Of a stretch of DNA of 61,624 bases, positions 50,130-61,531 are shown piece by piece; position 1 is the stretch's first letter; each line of letters begins with the position of its first letter. The translations under genes were made by a program, and so were the position numbers. Under the pieces are notes generated by a model that saw only the letters and a program-made list of their open reading frames with translations, had not been told where the DNA came from and searched no databases. Origin of the DNA: Glaciozyma antarctica PI12. Lineage: Eukaryota > Basidiomycota > Microbotryomycetes > Kriegeriales > Camptobasidiaceae. The stretch is taken from contig KZ627152.1 in assembly GCA_002917775.1 (NCBI GenBank), forward strand, positions 409,265 to 470,888, read 5' to 3'.

Positions 50130-52232
50130 TCAAGCCTCGTCGTCGTACAGATCCGAGTAGTACGCTGTCAAAGCAACAACGTCAGCCCCGTTTGCAGTCC
50201 GCAAGAAGATCGAAAGAGCGACGCACCTTCCGCCTCCTCCAAGCACTTGACGTTCGCTCCAAGCTTGTTGATCGTCTCGACATACTCGTCCTCCTCCACG
50301 CTATCAAACACGATCCCTCCTCCCGCCTGGAGGTACGCAACGCCATCCTTGAACGTCATCGTCCGAATCGCGATGCACGTGTCCATCGAATCGGCCGCAA
50401 AGTTGAACCGACCGACTGCGCCAGCATACGCTCCTCGACGCTGCTTCTCGAGGTCGGCGACGAGCTCGATCGCGCGGATCTTGGGGGCGCCAGAGACGGT
50501 TCCGGCGGGGAAGATAGAGCGGAAGGCGTCGAACCTGCGCGCGAGCGGGCGTCAGTTGGTGTTGAGATGGAGGGCGCAAGGTGACGCTGAGAGATGGAAC
50601 GTACCGAGTAAGACCCTTGCGAAGGACGCCAGAGACTTGGGAAGTGAGGTGCATGACGTGGCTGAACTTCTCGACCTGCATCAAGCTGTCGACCTTGACC
50701 GTCTCAGGCTGGCACACGCGGTTGACATCGTTACGGGCGAGGTCGACGAGCATGACGTGCTCTGCTCGGTCCTTGAGAGACGCGAGGAGAGTGGCAGCGA
50801 GTTGCTCGTCCTCTGTGGAGCTTCGTCAGTTCAAGGTCGGGCGAGCGAGAGGGAAGGACGAACCCTCGGCACTCTTGCCTCGTCGCACGGTTCCAGCGAT
50901 GGCGTGGTTCATCACGACGTTCTTCTCGACCTTGCAAAGGCATTCGGGGCTGGCTCCAACAAGACGAATGTCGTTTCCGCAGTCGACGTAGAACATGTAC
51001 GGCGAGGGGTTGAGTTGGCGAAGGTGCCTGCGTATTAAAAAATCAGCGCGTACTCCAAAGAAGTACCGACGCGTATCCCAGACTCACCGGTACGCGTTGA
51101 AGGGGTGGAGAGCCGTCTCGCGACGTAACCGCTGGCTAGGAACCGCCTGGATGATGTCCCCCTTAACGATGTTCTCCTTCAAGCTCGTCACAAACTGCTT
51201 GTACCCAACGTTGCTCACGGTCGGCGGCCTAACTTCGGCGGCCTAACGATCTTAGGCTGTTCCGGCAGCGGCAGCGGGTCGTTACTCGTGAGGAGCTCGA
51301 CGATCTCTGCGATCTTGCGCACTCCCTCGGCGTAGGACTCCTCGATAGTTGCTTGTGCTGATTCGGGAGAGGTAGAGGAAGGGAGGAAGACGTGCGAGAC
51401 GATGCGGACGGTCTGGAAGAGGTGGTCGAACGCGACGAGCGTGTCGCAGAGGAGGAAGACGGATTCGGGCATCCCAATAGGGTCGGCGAGAGGGCGGGCC
51501 GTCTTGGGTTCGAAGAACTGGACGCAGTCGTAGGAGACGTACCCAATCGCTCCACCTGCGTTCGCCATGTCAGCTCCTTCGCTCCATCTCACCAGCTCGA
51601 ACCGAACGCACCAGTAAACGGAGGAGACCCCTGCACCTCAATAAACTTGTACGCCTCGAGCTCCTGCTCAATATGGACCAGCGGATCCCCCTGCAGCGGC
51701 TGTCCCTCTCCCGTCCTCAGCACCTTCTGCGGCTCTGTCCCCACCATCAGCTCGTCCCCTCTCCCCAATCTCACAAAAACTCACTAGCACCAACAAAGCT
51801 CCACCTCCCAGCCGTCTCCCCCCTCACAACACTCTCGAGCAAGAAACTCTCCCCCGATCGACCGCCGTTCGTGAGGCGGAGGTAGGCGATGACAGGCGTG
51901 AGGATGTCGGCGGGGAGAGAGGCGGAGATGGGGAGGCAGTTTCCTGCGGGGGTGTGGGACGGGGAGGGGAGGAGGAAGGCGAGCGCCTCGGGGAGGGAGG
52001 GGGAGATGGTCGTCTGGGAGGAGGGAGTCAGCGAGGTTCGTCTGGCGTGGGCTGGAGGCTAGGGAGAGCTCTGAAGCTGCACTCTGCTGTTAGGTTGAGA
52101 GAGAGCAGTGGCGCCTCCTTGCGCGCTGTGGATACCCCACCAGCTCCCCCGTCGACGCTCGGGCATCCAAGATGGTGCGCCAGCGACGAACTGAAGACGG
52201 CCGGCCAGCTCACCTTTGCGTGTCCTTTAGCC
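50130..52232 (-). CDS. TRP2: Anthranilate synthase component I, apparently frameshifted
   Basis: First step of tryptophan synthesis from chorismate. A 7-codon first exon (MAKGHAK) and a ~185-nt intron precede [147 protein letters not shown] and [19 protein letters not shown]; it ends [11 protein letters not shown]. At 51221-51248 a 14-bp unit (TCGGCGGCCTAACT/G) occurs twice. With one unit the frame reads [17 protein letters not shown], the expected join; with both it shifts and stops at 51215. Either a real lesion or an assembly error; no normal intron can remove 14 nt. Confidence 0.9.
51221..51248. repeat. 14-bp tandem duplication in TRP2
   Basis: TCGGCGGCCTAAC at 51221-51233 and again at 51235-51247, period 14. 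Length is not a multiple of three and falls inside an exon. Confidence 0.9.
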
Positions 52233-52586
52233 ATGCTGTGCTAATCCAGTCAGAGAGAAGAAGCTTCTGAAGAGGTGAAGAGGTGAAAGGAGAGAGCGGA
52301 AGCGCGACTGAGTCAATCTCGACAGGAGCCGTGCAGTCGCCAGCTTCTCCGCCAGTCTCCGCCCAAGTTCCTCTCTCGCTCGTTCGTACTCCTGATCCGT
52401 GCGACTTGTATTCCCAACGCACGGTAGCAAAATTGGTAGGCGAAACGAAGAACTATAATAAAAGGGAGAGAGGGGGGATCACAAAAAAGGTTGCGAGGTG
52501 GTGTCGAAAGGAAGAGGAGGGGACTATGAACAGGGCTGAAAGAACCAGGAGAGGATAACAACGAGAACCGAGAATCCTCCACCCGC
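52233..52586. promoter_or_regulatory. TRP2 promoter and RTS1 3' flank
   Basis: 354 bp. AT-rich around 52448-52490. No separate gene. Direct repeat AGAGGTGAA occurs twice near 52,271-52,288. Confidence 0.4.
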
Positions 52587-55500
52587 CTATGGACGTCCAG
52601 GACCCCCTGCGCCCGGTCTCGGTCCCGTTAGCGGGGCGTCGTCGAGTCTGCGAAGCCTCATCAGCTCCTTGCGCACGCCGTAAAGAAGTAGGAGGAAGGA
52701 CGAACGATTTGTGCGAAGCCAGTTCTCGGAGAATCGATGCGTCCAGCGGGATGACCGACTTCCTCCTCACATGCGGCTGAGAACCCGCCCCCGGTCCAGG
52801 AACCTGTCGCCTTGCCGTCTCAGGGAACTGATCCGGCTTTACCCCATCCCATCAGCCCCACCCCACGAGAAGAGAGGAAGAGAGGACACACCAAATCCCC
52901 ATGCCCATCATCGCTCTCCATCATTTGCCCCTGCTCCTCCTCCTCCCCTCCGACGAGCCTCACAGCCGGCTGATCCTCCTCCATATCGTTGTACGACATA
53001 TCCTCGACTGCCTCATCGTCCCGGTGAGGGTTGTACGTCCCTTGAGGCGCGACCGAGTCGAGGAGGGAAGCGGGGAGAGGAGTGCTAGAGTCCTTGTTCC
53101 GGATCGCGGCGTCGCGAAGGCGTTGCCATTTCTCTTCTCGAGCCTTTTGCTTCGCTTTCTCGCTGCGTGCAGAGTGTCAGCGACTGAGGGGAGGAGAGCG
53201 AGGGGAGGACGAACCCTAGTCGACTCTTCTTGAAGTCCGCTGAGCACTGCTCGAACACTTCGGCGTTGATCTCCATGAGCAGCTTGAGGGCGTTGTAAGC
53301 AAGGTTGTGAATTTGACTGCGCGAGCTCGTCAGTCCTTGTTCCCGCGCAAAGTGGAGAAAAGGACGAACCGGTTCCAATGACCGTTCGAGTTGATGAAGA
53401 GCGACGGGAAGACGAGAGGAAGGACGGTCTGAATGTTCTCGCCGATGAGGTTGACGATGTACTCGTTGTTCCAATAGTAAAGCGCGCGCTCGGCGACCTG
53501 CACCTCCATCAGCTCCCCCGCTCACGAAACACGGAGAGGAGAACGCACCTGGAAATGCTGACTGCTCACGCATCGCGACAACTGCTGGAAGAGCCTCTCC
53601 ATGACCTTTTGGAACTCGGCCGGCTCGATAACGTCCAAAATCTCCTCGACCTCATTGAGGAACATGACCTCCTTAGGCGAGTTGACCTTGGGCCAGTACT
53701 TGAGCAACCCATCGACGACCTCCTGCGTCAAGCTGGCGTCCTTCTCCAGGAACTGGACGACGCAGTACGCCAACTGAGGGTGGTACAGCGCTAATCCCTT
53801 GACCTTGTGCAGCGGGATGAGGACGCGCGTGAGGAACGTCTTGTGCTCCTCCTTGAGCGGGAGCGCGAAGCCGTTGATGATCGAACCGAGGATCTCGAGG
53901 AGCTCGGCGATCCCGTTGTGGCGCTCCGTTTCGTAGATGAATTGGAAGAAGACGTTGTTGATCGAACGACGGATGAAGGCGCGGAGGTTGAGGAATTTGC
54001 CGTAGATTCGGTGGAGAGTGGTCTTGAGGAAGTCGCGCTCGCGAGGATCTTCGCTGTCGAAGAGTTCGAGGAGCTGCGTCGGTCGTCGTTGAGGTTAGCT
54101 TTCGCTCTTTCCTCCCCGCACTCGAACGCACCTGGAGAACAAACTGCTGGTCGATGAAGCGCTTGGCGACGTTGGTGTTGAAGTCGGGGCTCTCGACGAA
54201 GCGAAGGAAGAACTCGTAGACGATCTGGAGGTGAGGCCACGCGAGTTCGAGCACGGGTTCGTCCTCCTCGGGGTCGTACGCGTCGCCAGTGGGGTTGACG
54301 GGGGGAGGGATGGATCGGAAGAGGTTGGAGGCGAACTGCGCGCGTCGAGACGTTAGCTGGGTCCATGTCGAGGAGGGGAGAGGGAACGCACCATGGCGAC
54401 GACTTCGGGGTAGACGTTCTCGGTGATGACGCTTCGCTGAGTCGTGATCCACTCTAGGAGCTCGGTGAGCGTAGCGGCCTTGATCTGCTTCCCTCCGATA
54501 TCGGTCGAGGCGTCGTTAAAGTCGAACACGACCGCGCATTGGTTCAGCTTCTGAAGGAAGAGCTCGTGGCGTTCGTGAGCCGGAACCTCTGCGCATCGCC
54601 ACGAAACATCAGCTCCTTGTGTTCCCACTGCCGGCGAGACCGAACGCACCCATGAAGCCAGGTAACCGCTCCAACTCGACCCTCTCCGTCACATGGAACC
54701 TTGAGCTCCGCTGCTTCCTCGGCGTCTTGGCCATCGGGATCGTATCCTTGGGACCACCCGCTTGACGCAGCTTGTTGATAGGTCCGGCCTTGGGCGGCGT
54801 GTTGCCCGTCGAGGTGAGGCCTTGGATCGGAGGAGGCGAGCTGGAGCCGGTGGGGAAGTGTACAGGGGAGGAACGGGGAGAGATGGCGTGGTGAGGGTTC
54901 GAAGAGGGGTGGGGGAGAGGATCTTGAGGCATGATGGCCTGCAAGGGGGGAGGAGTGTCAGTGGGGCGTCGTCGAGGTCGTTGCCTTAGTCGCGGTCGGT
55001 CGAATCCTCGCCCGTGGTCCCCGCAGAGCAAGCAAGCTTCTTCCTGCTCTGCTCTCCTGACAGTGCGCGGCGCAAGGCACTGGCAAGCTGGCTCTGATGA
55101 GTGCAAGCGCGGCGGCTAACTGGGACCGCTCGAGAGACTGGACGCGCGGGACGCCAGCCTGACAAGGATCGATCGCCTACACGCGAGCCAAACAACACCG
55201 ATCAGTCGAAGAGGAAGACGCCTCGCGTGAGCCTGCGCCGCCTTGCTTGAACGACGCCTGGCAAGGCGAAACGCTCCACAGGCTGCCCGCTGTCCCTTGC
55301 CTGCTACGCCAGTCGCCCCTCCACGCACACCACTCACACACCAACGTACGCCAGATCCTCTCCTTTGAGCCGGAACGAGGACTCACGTTATCCGCACTGA
55401 CGACGATGGCAGGAGCCTGAGCCGCTCCCTTGGCCTGCTGTCCCGTCGTCACAAAGCCGCTGCCTGGCCTCCCTCCCTGAGGATTCACTGCCGGAGTGGA

Positions 55501-55798
55501 CGTGGTGGAAGAGGACGAAGTGGCGGAGGCGGGAGTGGGAGGAGCGGGGTTGGACTGGGAGGTCGACGGGTTCGTGGACTTGTCCTTCTTGCCGTTGGCG
55601 GAGGGTTGAGCGGGGTTGGAAGAGGTTGAAGCGGGGTCTTTGGTGCGGTTAAGAGATCGGTCCTGGAGTGAGTGAGGAGAGTTAGTGCTCTGACCCTGGG
55701 ACACGCGTGGAGGCGAGGTGGGAGTCTCGTGCTCGCCGTCACCGTCGCCGCCCGTTCTGAAGAGGACGACTCACGATAGTCTTCTTGAGCGACTTCAT
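52587..55798 (-). CDS. RTS1: PP2A regulatory subunit B56 (Rts1/Par1)
   Basis: Targets protein phosphatase 2A, for example to centromeres and the bud neck. First exon MKSLKKTI (24 nt) joins [16 protein letters not shown]. The N-terminal ~140 residues are Ser/Pro-rich. After a ~440-nt intron comes [20 protein letters not shown], then the B56 core: KIRYCxVxF-like coiled HEAT repeats ([120 protein letters not shown]). The C-terminus has [20 protein letters not shown] and ends [18 protein letters not shown]. About ten introns. An upstream frame could extend the N-terminus (see findings). Confidence 0.93.
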
Positions 55799-56289
55799 GA
55801 ATCCGAGTCTGAACGAGTCGTGGCGCGACCTGGTTCACTTGCGAGATGGAGTGAGGATGACGGACGGGCTGGGTGGGGTCGAGTTGAACGAGTCGTTTTG
55901 AGCTCGAACGCGCTGGAGGAAAGGGGAGGCGGTCGCTGTGTCCTTGAGCTTGCTCTCGTCTGAGCTGGCGGGGGAGAGAGGGCTGCGGGAATCGTTGCTG
56001 GGGGACAACGAGCGACCCACGAATAAATGAAATATATTTATTTTGACTAAATTGTTAGCGTCTATCCCCACCTAACCCCTGGGTGAGTGGGTTCAAACTG
56101 CACAGCTGCTCTCTCCTCCCTCCTCCGCGCCGTTGGACTCGATCTCTGCTCTTTAGAAGTCACAGAGCTTCCTCAGGAACAGCGCGCCAGAGCCTCACCC
56201 CGTACCGGACCTGCTCTATTCCTCTCTCCGCGCGAACTTGCCGAACGCTTTCGCCGCGCGCCTCTCGCTGTGGAAGATCTCGAAGGCGC
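55799..56289. promoter_or_regulatory. RTS1/transcription factor divergent region
   Basis: 491 bp. A perfect AT palindrome AATAAAT-7 nt-ATTTATT lies at 56022-56042, in a locally AT-rich island. A minus-strand open frame (55842-56040) may be a further RTS1 exon. Confidence 0.45.
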
Positions 56290-58577
56290 ATGTCGGCGGA
56301 AGCTAGCACATTTGCTGTACAGAAGACAGCTACGGGCAGTGCGCCTCGCGTCAGTCAGCGACCGTCGAACCGGTAAGCCCTTATCTCTCCGTTATCGCTG
56401 TGCGAAGTAGCTTACTCTCGAGGCTGGCAGATGTACCGACTGTGCGAGCAAGCGCATCAAGTGCACGAAGGAGATCCCGTGTGGTCCCTGCATCAAGCGA
56501 GACTGTGCAGCGACCTGTCGGCGCGAGTAAGCTCTCCTCGCTCGTTGCGGAACGTATTCTGACGACCCTCAAACAGGACCGTAATCGTTCACGGTCGCCT
56601 GGTTCAAGGAAACGCCGGAGAATCACTTGTGAAGGATCAGCAAGGCTCGACTAGCACACCTTCGGAAAGCGACCCCCCTCTGGTCAGTCCGGACGACGCT
56701 GCTCTCTACGATGCCGATCTTTCCGCCGTGGGGCTCAACGTCCCTGCACAGGTCGGTTCTCCTCCACAAAAACGAGTACCTTTCACCTCTTCTCTTTGCT
56801 GAACACCTTGACTTACACATTCCGCAGATCCGTCTCGCTGAACCCTCCGCCCCTTCTCCCGCCGCCCACTTCATCGACCTCATCCCCTTCCATCGCAGCG
56901 TTCGACTCGTTTCTACCTCTCTCGAGCTTCTAAACATGCTCCATGGCGTCGTCCACGCACCAAGCTACATTCACGAGCACCCCGCCTGGCTAGCTTCTCT
57001 CACGGAAGGCGTCGACAAGGTTCAGTACGAGTCGCTCACGCTGTATTTTGCCATCATCGCTGTGCGTGCTTTTCCGTACCCCCTTTCTTTCGTCCCTCTG
57101 CTGATCCTCCCATTCCGCCAGACTGGCCTGTTCATCATGGACAGTGAAGCAGCGGCCTTCGTAGGCTTCACGGCGGCCGAGATGGACACCCTCCCGTCCG
57201 TCTGGTTCGACGCCGCTCTCAAAGCCCTCGACGCGAGCGACTGGATGTCAAACCACACCTTCGAAGCCGTTCAGTGCGTCTCGATTCTCACGCTAGCCTC
57301 TCACGCATTCGGGTGCGCATTCCTGGTCGTCCTCGTCCTCGCCGGGGATCTCACTGACCTCCGCACGCAGTACCTCTACGCGAATCTTTACGCTTCATGC
57401 GACAGCCATCTTCATCGCTCAAAGCTTGCGACTTCACCTCCTCGGTCCTGAGCCCCCCGACGTAGCGCACCCAGGACTCATTCAGCGCGAGATCGGACGC
57501 CGTCTCTGGATGTTCCTCATCAACCAACAACGGTGCGCCTTTTCTTCGTTCGGCCGCAAAACGTCGAGTTCTCACCTCGCTCTCCAGTCTTTCTCCTTCG
57601 GCGCAGCAGCGCGGAGCCATCTTCACTGGACGCGGTCGAGCGGCTCCTCCAGCGAACGTGGACGACGAAGACCTCATCGAGGGCCTCCCGCTCGTCTCCA
57701 AGCCCTTCACCACCGGGACTCTCGTGACCAAGTCCGTCGCCTCTCGCTCGCTCCTTCCTCTCTCCTCTAACCCATCGCAGCATTCTCGCGAAAGGCCGCA
57801 TCGCAGACATCATGCACGACTTTTTCATTCAATTCGACAACGCCTCCTCCTCTCGACGACAGCAAACCGTAGCCTGGGAGACGGACAAAAAGCTCCTCCA
57901 CCTCCTCGACGAATTCCCCACTCTTCAGCCGACGTCAGCTCCGTACCCCGCGTTCGACCTACGCTGCGGAACGACGTTCGTCCGAGCGACTTGGGAGGGA
58001 CACCTTTGGGCTATCATCATTCCTCATCGGAGGCTGCTCGTTCATCGAGCGTTCCTGTCGAGGTCGTTTGAAGACGCGCAATATCTTCCTTCGAGACTCG
58101 TATGTTCTTCCTTCCTTGCCTATCCTTCGACACTGACGAGGAAAGCAGATCTGCATCGAATGCGCGCGTGCGATCCTCGCAGAGCGTCAAAAACCCATCC
58201 CAGCCCTCTTCGACAAACTCTGGTCCGTCCCCCCTCCCCCTCCCCTCATTTCCTACTCACCTCTCAACTCGTACAGGCACGTCTCAGCGGACCTCATCTC
58301 CGCCGGCGTCATCCTCGCCACCGTCCTCCAGCACACCCTCCCCTCCCCCGAACGCTCTCGCCTCCGCCAGGACGTCCTAGACTGCATCACTTTCCTCCCA
58401 CGCCGGGGTGTCGAGAACGGTATCATCTCGCGCGGTCTCGTCCTGCTACAGCGGATGTTGGACCAGGCGGAGGAGCCGGTGGTTGAGTTTGATCCGTTTT
58501 TGTTTGGCGGAATGACGGGGGATGAAGGGACGTATTCGTATGGGTTTTGGGGGGGAGGGAGGGCAGGAGGGGTATGA
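56290..58577 (+). CDS. Zn2Cys6 fungal transcription factor
   Basis: Binuclear zinc cluster DNA-binding regulator. Start ATG 56290 gives MSAEASTFAVQKTATGSAPR, and after the first intron the cluster CTDCASKRIKCTKEIPCGPC then IKRDCAATC. The rest is a fungal-specific regulatory domain of helices: AAHFIDLIPFHRSVRLVSTS, TGLFIMDSEAAAFVGFTAAE, FEAVQCVSILTLASHAFG, REIGRRLWMFLINQQ, RIADIMHDFFIQFDN, FEDAQYLPSRLICIECARAI. About nine introns. Near the end a run of seven G (about 58,544-58,550) makes the last residues doubtful: one frame stops at 58577, another gives EGYDPLDPGLFSW to 58608. Convergent with the biuret/allophanate gene. Confidence 0.88.
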
Positions 58578-58838
58578 CCCGCTGGATCCGGGGTTGTTCT
58601 CGTGGTGAGGGGAGAATGTGATTTGTTGTTGGCTCGTTCGATATCGCGAGCAGCGCTCTCTAGTCGTTCGAGTACAAGCTTTCGCTTTCGTTCTACCTGT
58701 GGCAACGCCACCCACGCCGAACACTCCCTCAAGGACTTTTTCGCCTTCGCAAGCCGCTCGCTGTTCCACCTTCGCAAGCTGCCTCTCTCTCTCTGTAACA
58801 AAGTCGTCTATCGCCAATGCAAATGCAAGCCAGCATTA

Positions 58839-61531
58839 TCAACCCATCTCCTTTCTCGCTCCAGGCGCCTGGTCCAAATCCCTCTCAAAGCGCTCCGCAA
58901 TCTCCAACACCAGTCCATCCGTAAAGCTCTGTCCGAGGATCGTGATCGCGAACGGCATGCCATTCTTCGTGAAGCCGGCGGGAATGCTGACGCCGGTCAT
59001 GTCGAGGATATTGGCGTAGTGGGTGAACTGGAAGTCGAGAGAGGAATCAGCGAGGGGAGCGAGCGAGCTGCCGAGGGACGCACTTTGCCGAGCTTGTGGT
59101 TGAGCTTGATAGGATCTGCGAGGTATTCCTTCTTCGTAGGATGGAATGGAACCGTCGGAACGACAAGAACCTGCGAGAGTCATCAGCGACGTCCTCGCGG
59201 ACCGAACGAGCTAAACACGCACCTGGAATCCCCTCGCAAACTCCTTTGTCGCCAACCGCTGACTGGCCATCTGCATCCTCAAGTCCTCCCAAGCGTCCGC
59301 AGCCGTGAAAGATGTTGCTGCTGCGTCGTAAATACTCCGGATCTCAGACAGCAGCGCGTCCTCCTCGCCTTTCGCAGCCGCAGGATGCTGATCGTACCAC
59401 CCCTTGACGCCCGAGACGCGTTCGGCGACGAATGAGCCCTCATATAGAAGTCGACCCGCTTCTTCGAAGACGGTGTAGTCCGTGCCGGAGAAGAGCTTGC
59501 CGCCGAGCTTCTGGAGTCGAGCAACGGCGGAGTCGAAAAGGGTGTTGAACTCGTCGCTGACAAGCTTGCGAGACTCGGTGTCGGGTCCTACGAAGGTCAA
59601 AAAGATCGTCAGCAGCTTCCAAAACGATACAACACGAACACGCACCAGGAACGGCGAACGTAAAGTCCTCCGCAGGCTGAAGGATCGCACGAGGTGCAAG
59701 AGCCCACGGCGGCCTCGCAACCTTCGCGAACGGCTCACTCTCGTCGATCCCGTACAGTGCGTTCCAAATGCGCCTACTATCGGAGATGTTGAGCGTCTCG
59801 ATCGCGATGCAGTCGAGGCTGAGGCAGCAGGGAATGACCCCGGCGGTGGGGATCGTTCCACGCGTGGGCTTGAAGCCGATGATGGAGTTGAATGCGGCAG
59901 GTACGCGGCCAGAGCCCTATGAGGGAGATTAGCGGAGCAGATCGGGGGAGGAGGAGGACGTACGGCGGTGTCGGTGGCGAGAGAGAAGGAGACTTGGTGC
60001 GAGGCGACTGAGACGCAGGAGCCGGAAGAGGAGCCGCCTGAGACGTGTTCCTTCGAGAAAACTGAGGCAGGTTGGCCATAAGGAGAGCGCATTCCGACGA
60101 GGCCGGTGGCGAGTTGATCTGCAGGGAGATGAAGTGAGCTTCGCACGAAATAGCGAAAAAGCGAAACGCCGCACCGAGGTTGACTTTGCCGATCACCAGC
60201 GCACCGTTATCCACTAACCTTGCGACCGAGACGGCGTCGACCTCGGGTACGAAAGAAAAAGCAGGGCAAGCCCCCGTCGTCGGCACGTTCTTGCAGTCGA
60301 TCGAGTCCTTGACGGAGAAGGGGACTCCGAAGAGGGCAGGTCGCTTCGTTGGGTCGGGAAACTTGGCCAGGAGCTGGCGAGCTGCTTCGAGGACTTCCGC
60401 CTTAGGAAAGAGGTGGAGCCAGACGGCGGGATCGGAGATGGGAAGGGCGATCCGTTGATAGACTTCTTCGATGACTGCGAGGGAGTCAGTAAGCAGTTCC
60501 GAAATGTCGCGCGAGGTGCTAACCTGCTTCAGGAGTCAGAACTCCAGCCGAATAGCACGTCGCGAGAGTCTCAATATCGAGGCTGCCATCCCAGGAAGCG
60601 AAGGAGCGGCGAGTGGCGGTGATGGCGGAGAGGGAGGGGAGAAGAGCCGCAGAATTCGAGACAAAGCCAAATAGCCCGCTGGCGTAGCAAGCCATTTCGA
60701 TGCTCGCTGCGACGAGGGACGACGCATACCCTGCCGTCATATCGGAGACGAGGCAGCAGTCGAAGCCGCGATCGTTCGCTTCGCGCAACGTGGTTGAGAC
60801 GCAGCATTCCGTGGTGACTCCAGCGATGAAGAGGGACGAGATCTGACGATTAACGAGGAGCTGGTGAAGCTCGGTGTTGTAGAAAGCGCCTGTGATGGAA
60901 TGCTCAGCAGAAGTCCGGCTCATCCAGAGAGCGACCTCACCCTTGCCTGGCTTGTCGATCACGATTTCGCCTTCGGCAGGCTGCATCTCAGGGACGATAT
61001 CGTGCAGGCTGTGGAAAATGTCCGAGTCAGAGGGCCTTGCCAGTGACTGAGAGGTTCCAAAAAGGACCTTACGCTTCGCCCTGCACCAACAAGCGGTCTC
61101 CACCAGGTCCAGTATCGCCAATCGTTCGAGACGGACCGTTGGGAGCCTTCCCTTGACGAAGCAGCTTGGGCGTAGGGCAGTCGGAGAGCGAAGGCGGGTG
61201 GCCTTCGCGCGTGTGGATGACCTGAAGACCGGCGGCACGCGCTGCAGAAAGGACTGCGACGACTCGACGTCAGTGTGGTCGGGAGCTTCTCCCAGTCGAA
61301 ATGAGCGCACGTTGCTTCGATACGGGCAGGATGCGGCGGAGCTCTGCCAGATTGCCGCCTTGCACTTCGCCGAAGCTGGGAACGGGAGGGATCAGTCCGA
61401 ATCTCCCACCTCGTTGGATGCCCCAAGGCCACGCACCCTCCGTCCATCATAAAGTCCCCCTGGAAGTCGATCAGCGCAGCTTTCGCTGGGTCGAAGCTGA
61501 AGGCGTACGGCTTGGCTGGAATGCTCTGCAT
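58839..61531 (-). CDS. Fused isochorismatase-type (biuret) hydrolase and allophanate hydrolase
   Basis: One gene, two enzymes, about 690 residues. The N-terminal ~240 residues are an isochorismatase-like cysteine hydrolase: [20 protein letters not shown] (Asp22), [54 protein letters not shown] (Lys) and [20 protein letters not shown] (nucleophile Cys). This closely follows biuret hydrolase. Then [32 protein letters not shown] and an amidase: [20 protein letters not shown] (Lys), [20 protein letters not shown] (Ser-Ser), [40 protein letters not shown], the allophanate hydrolase pattern. No carboxylase or AtzF C-terminal domain follows. About ten introns; every junction is in phase. ATG 61531; the upstream frame begins with non-ATG TTG. 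Biuret as substrate is an inference from similarity. Confidence 0.85.

Noticed and set aside
56080-56105. GGTTCAAA string resembling a tRNA T-arm
   Set aside because: No matching acceptor stem, anticodon arm or A box around it.
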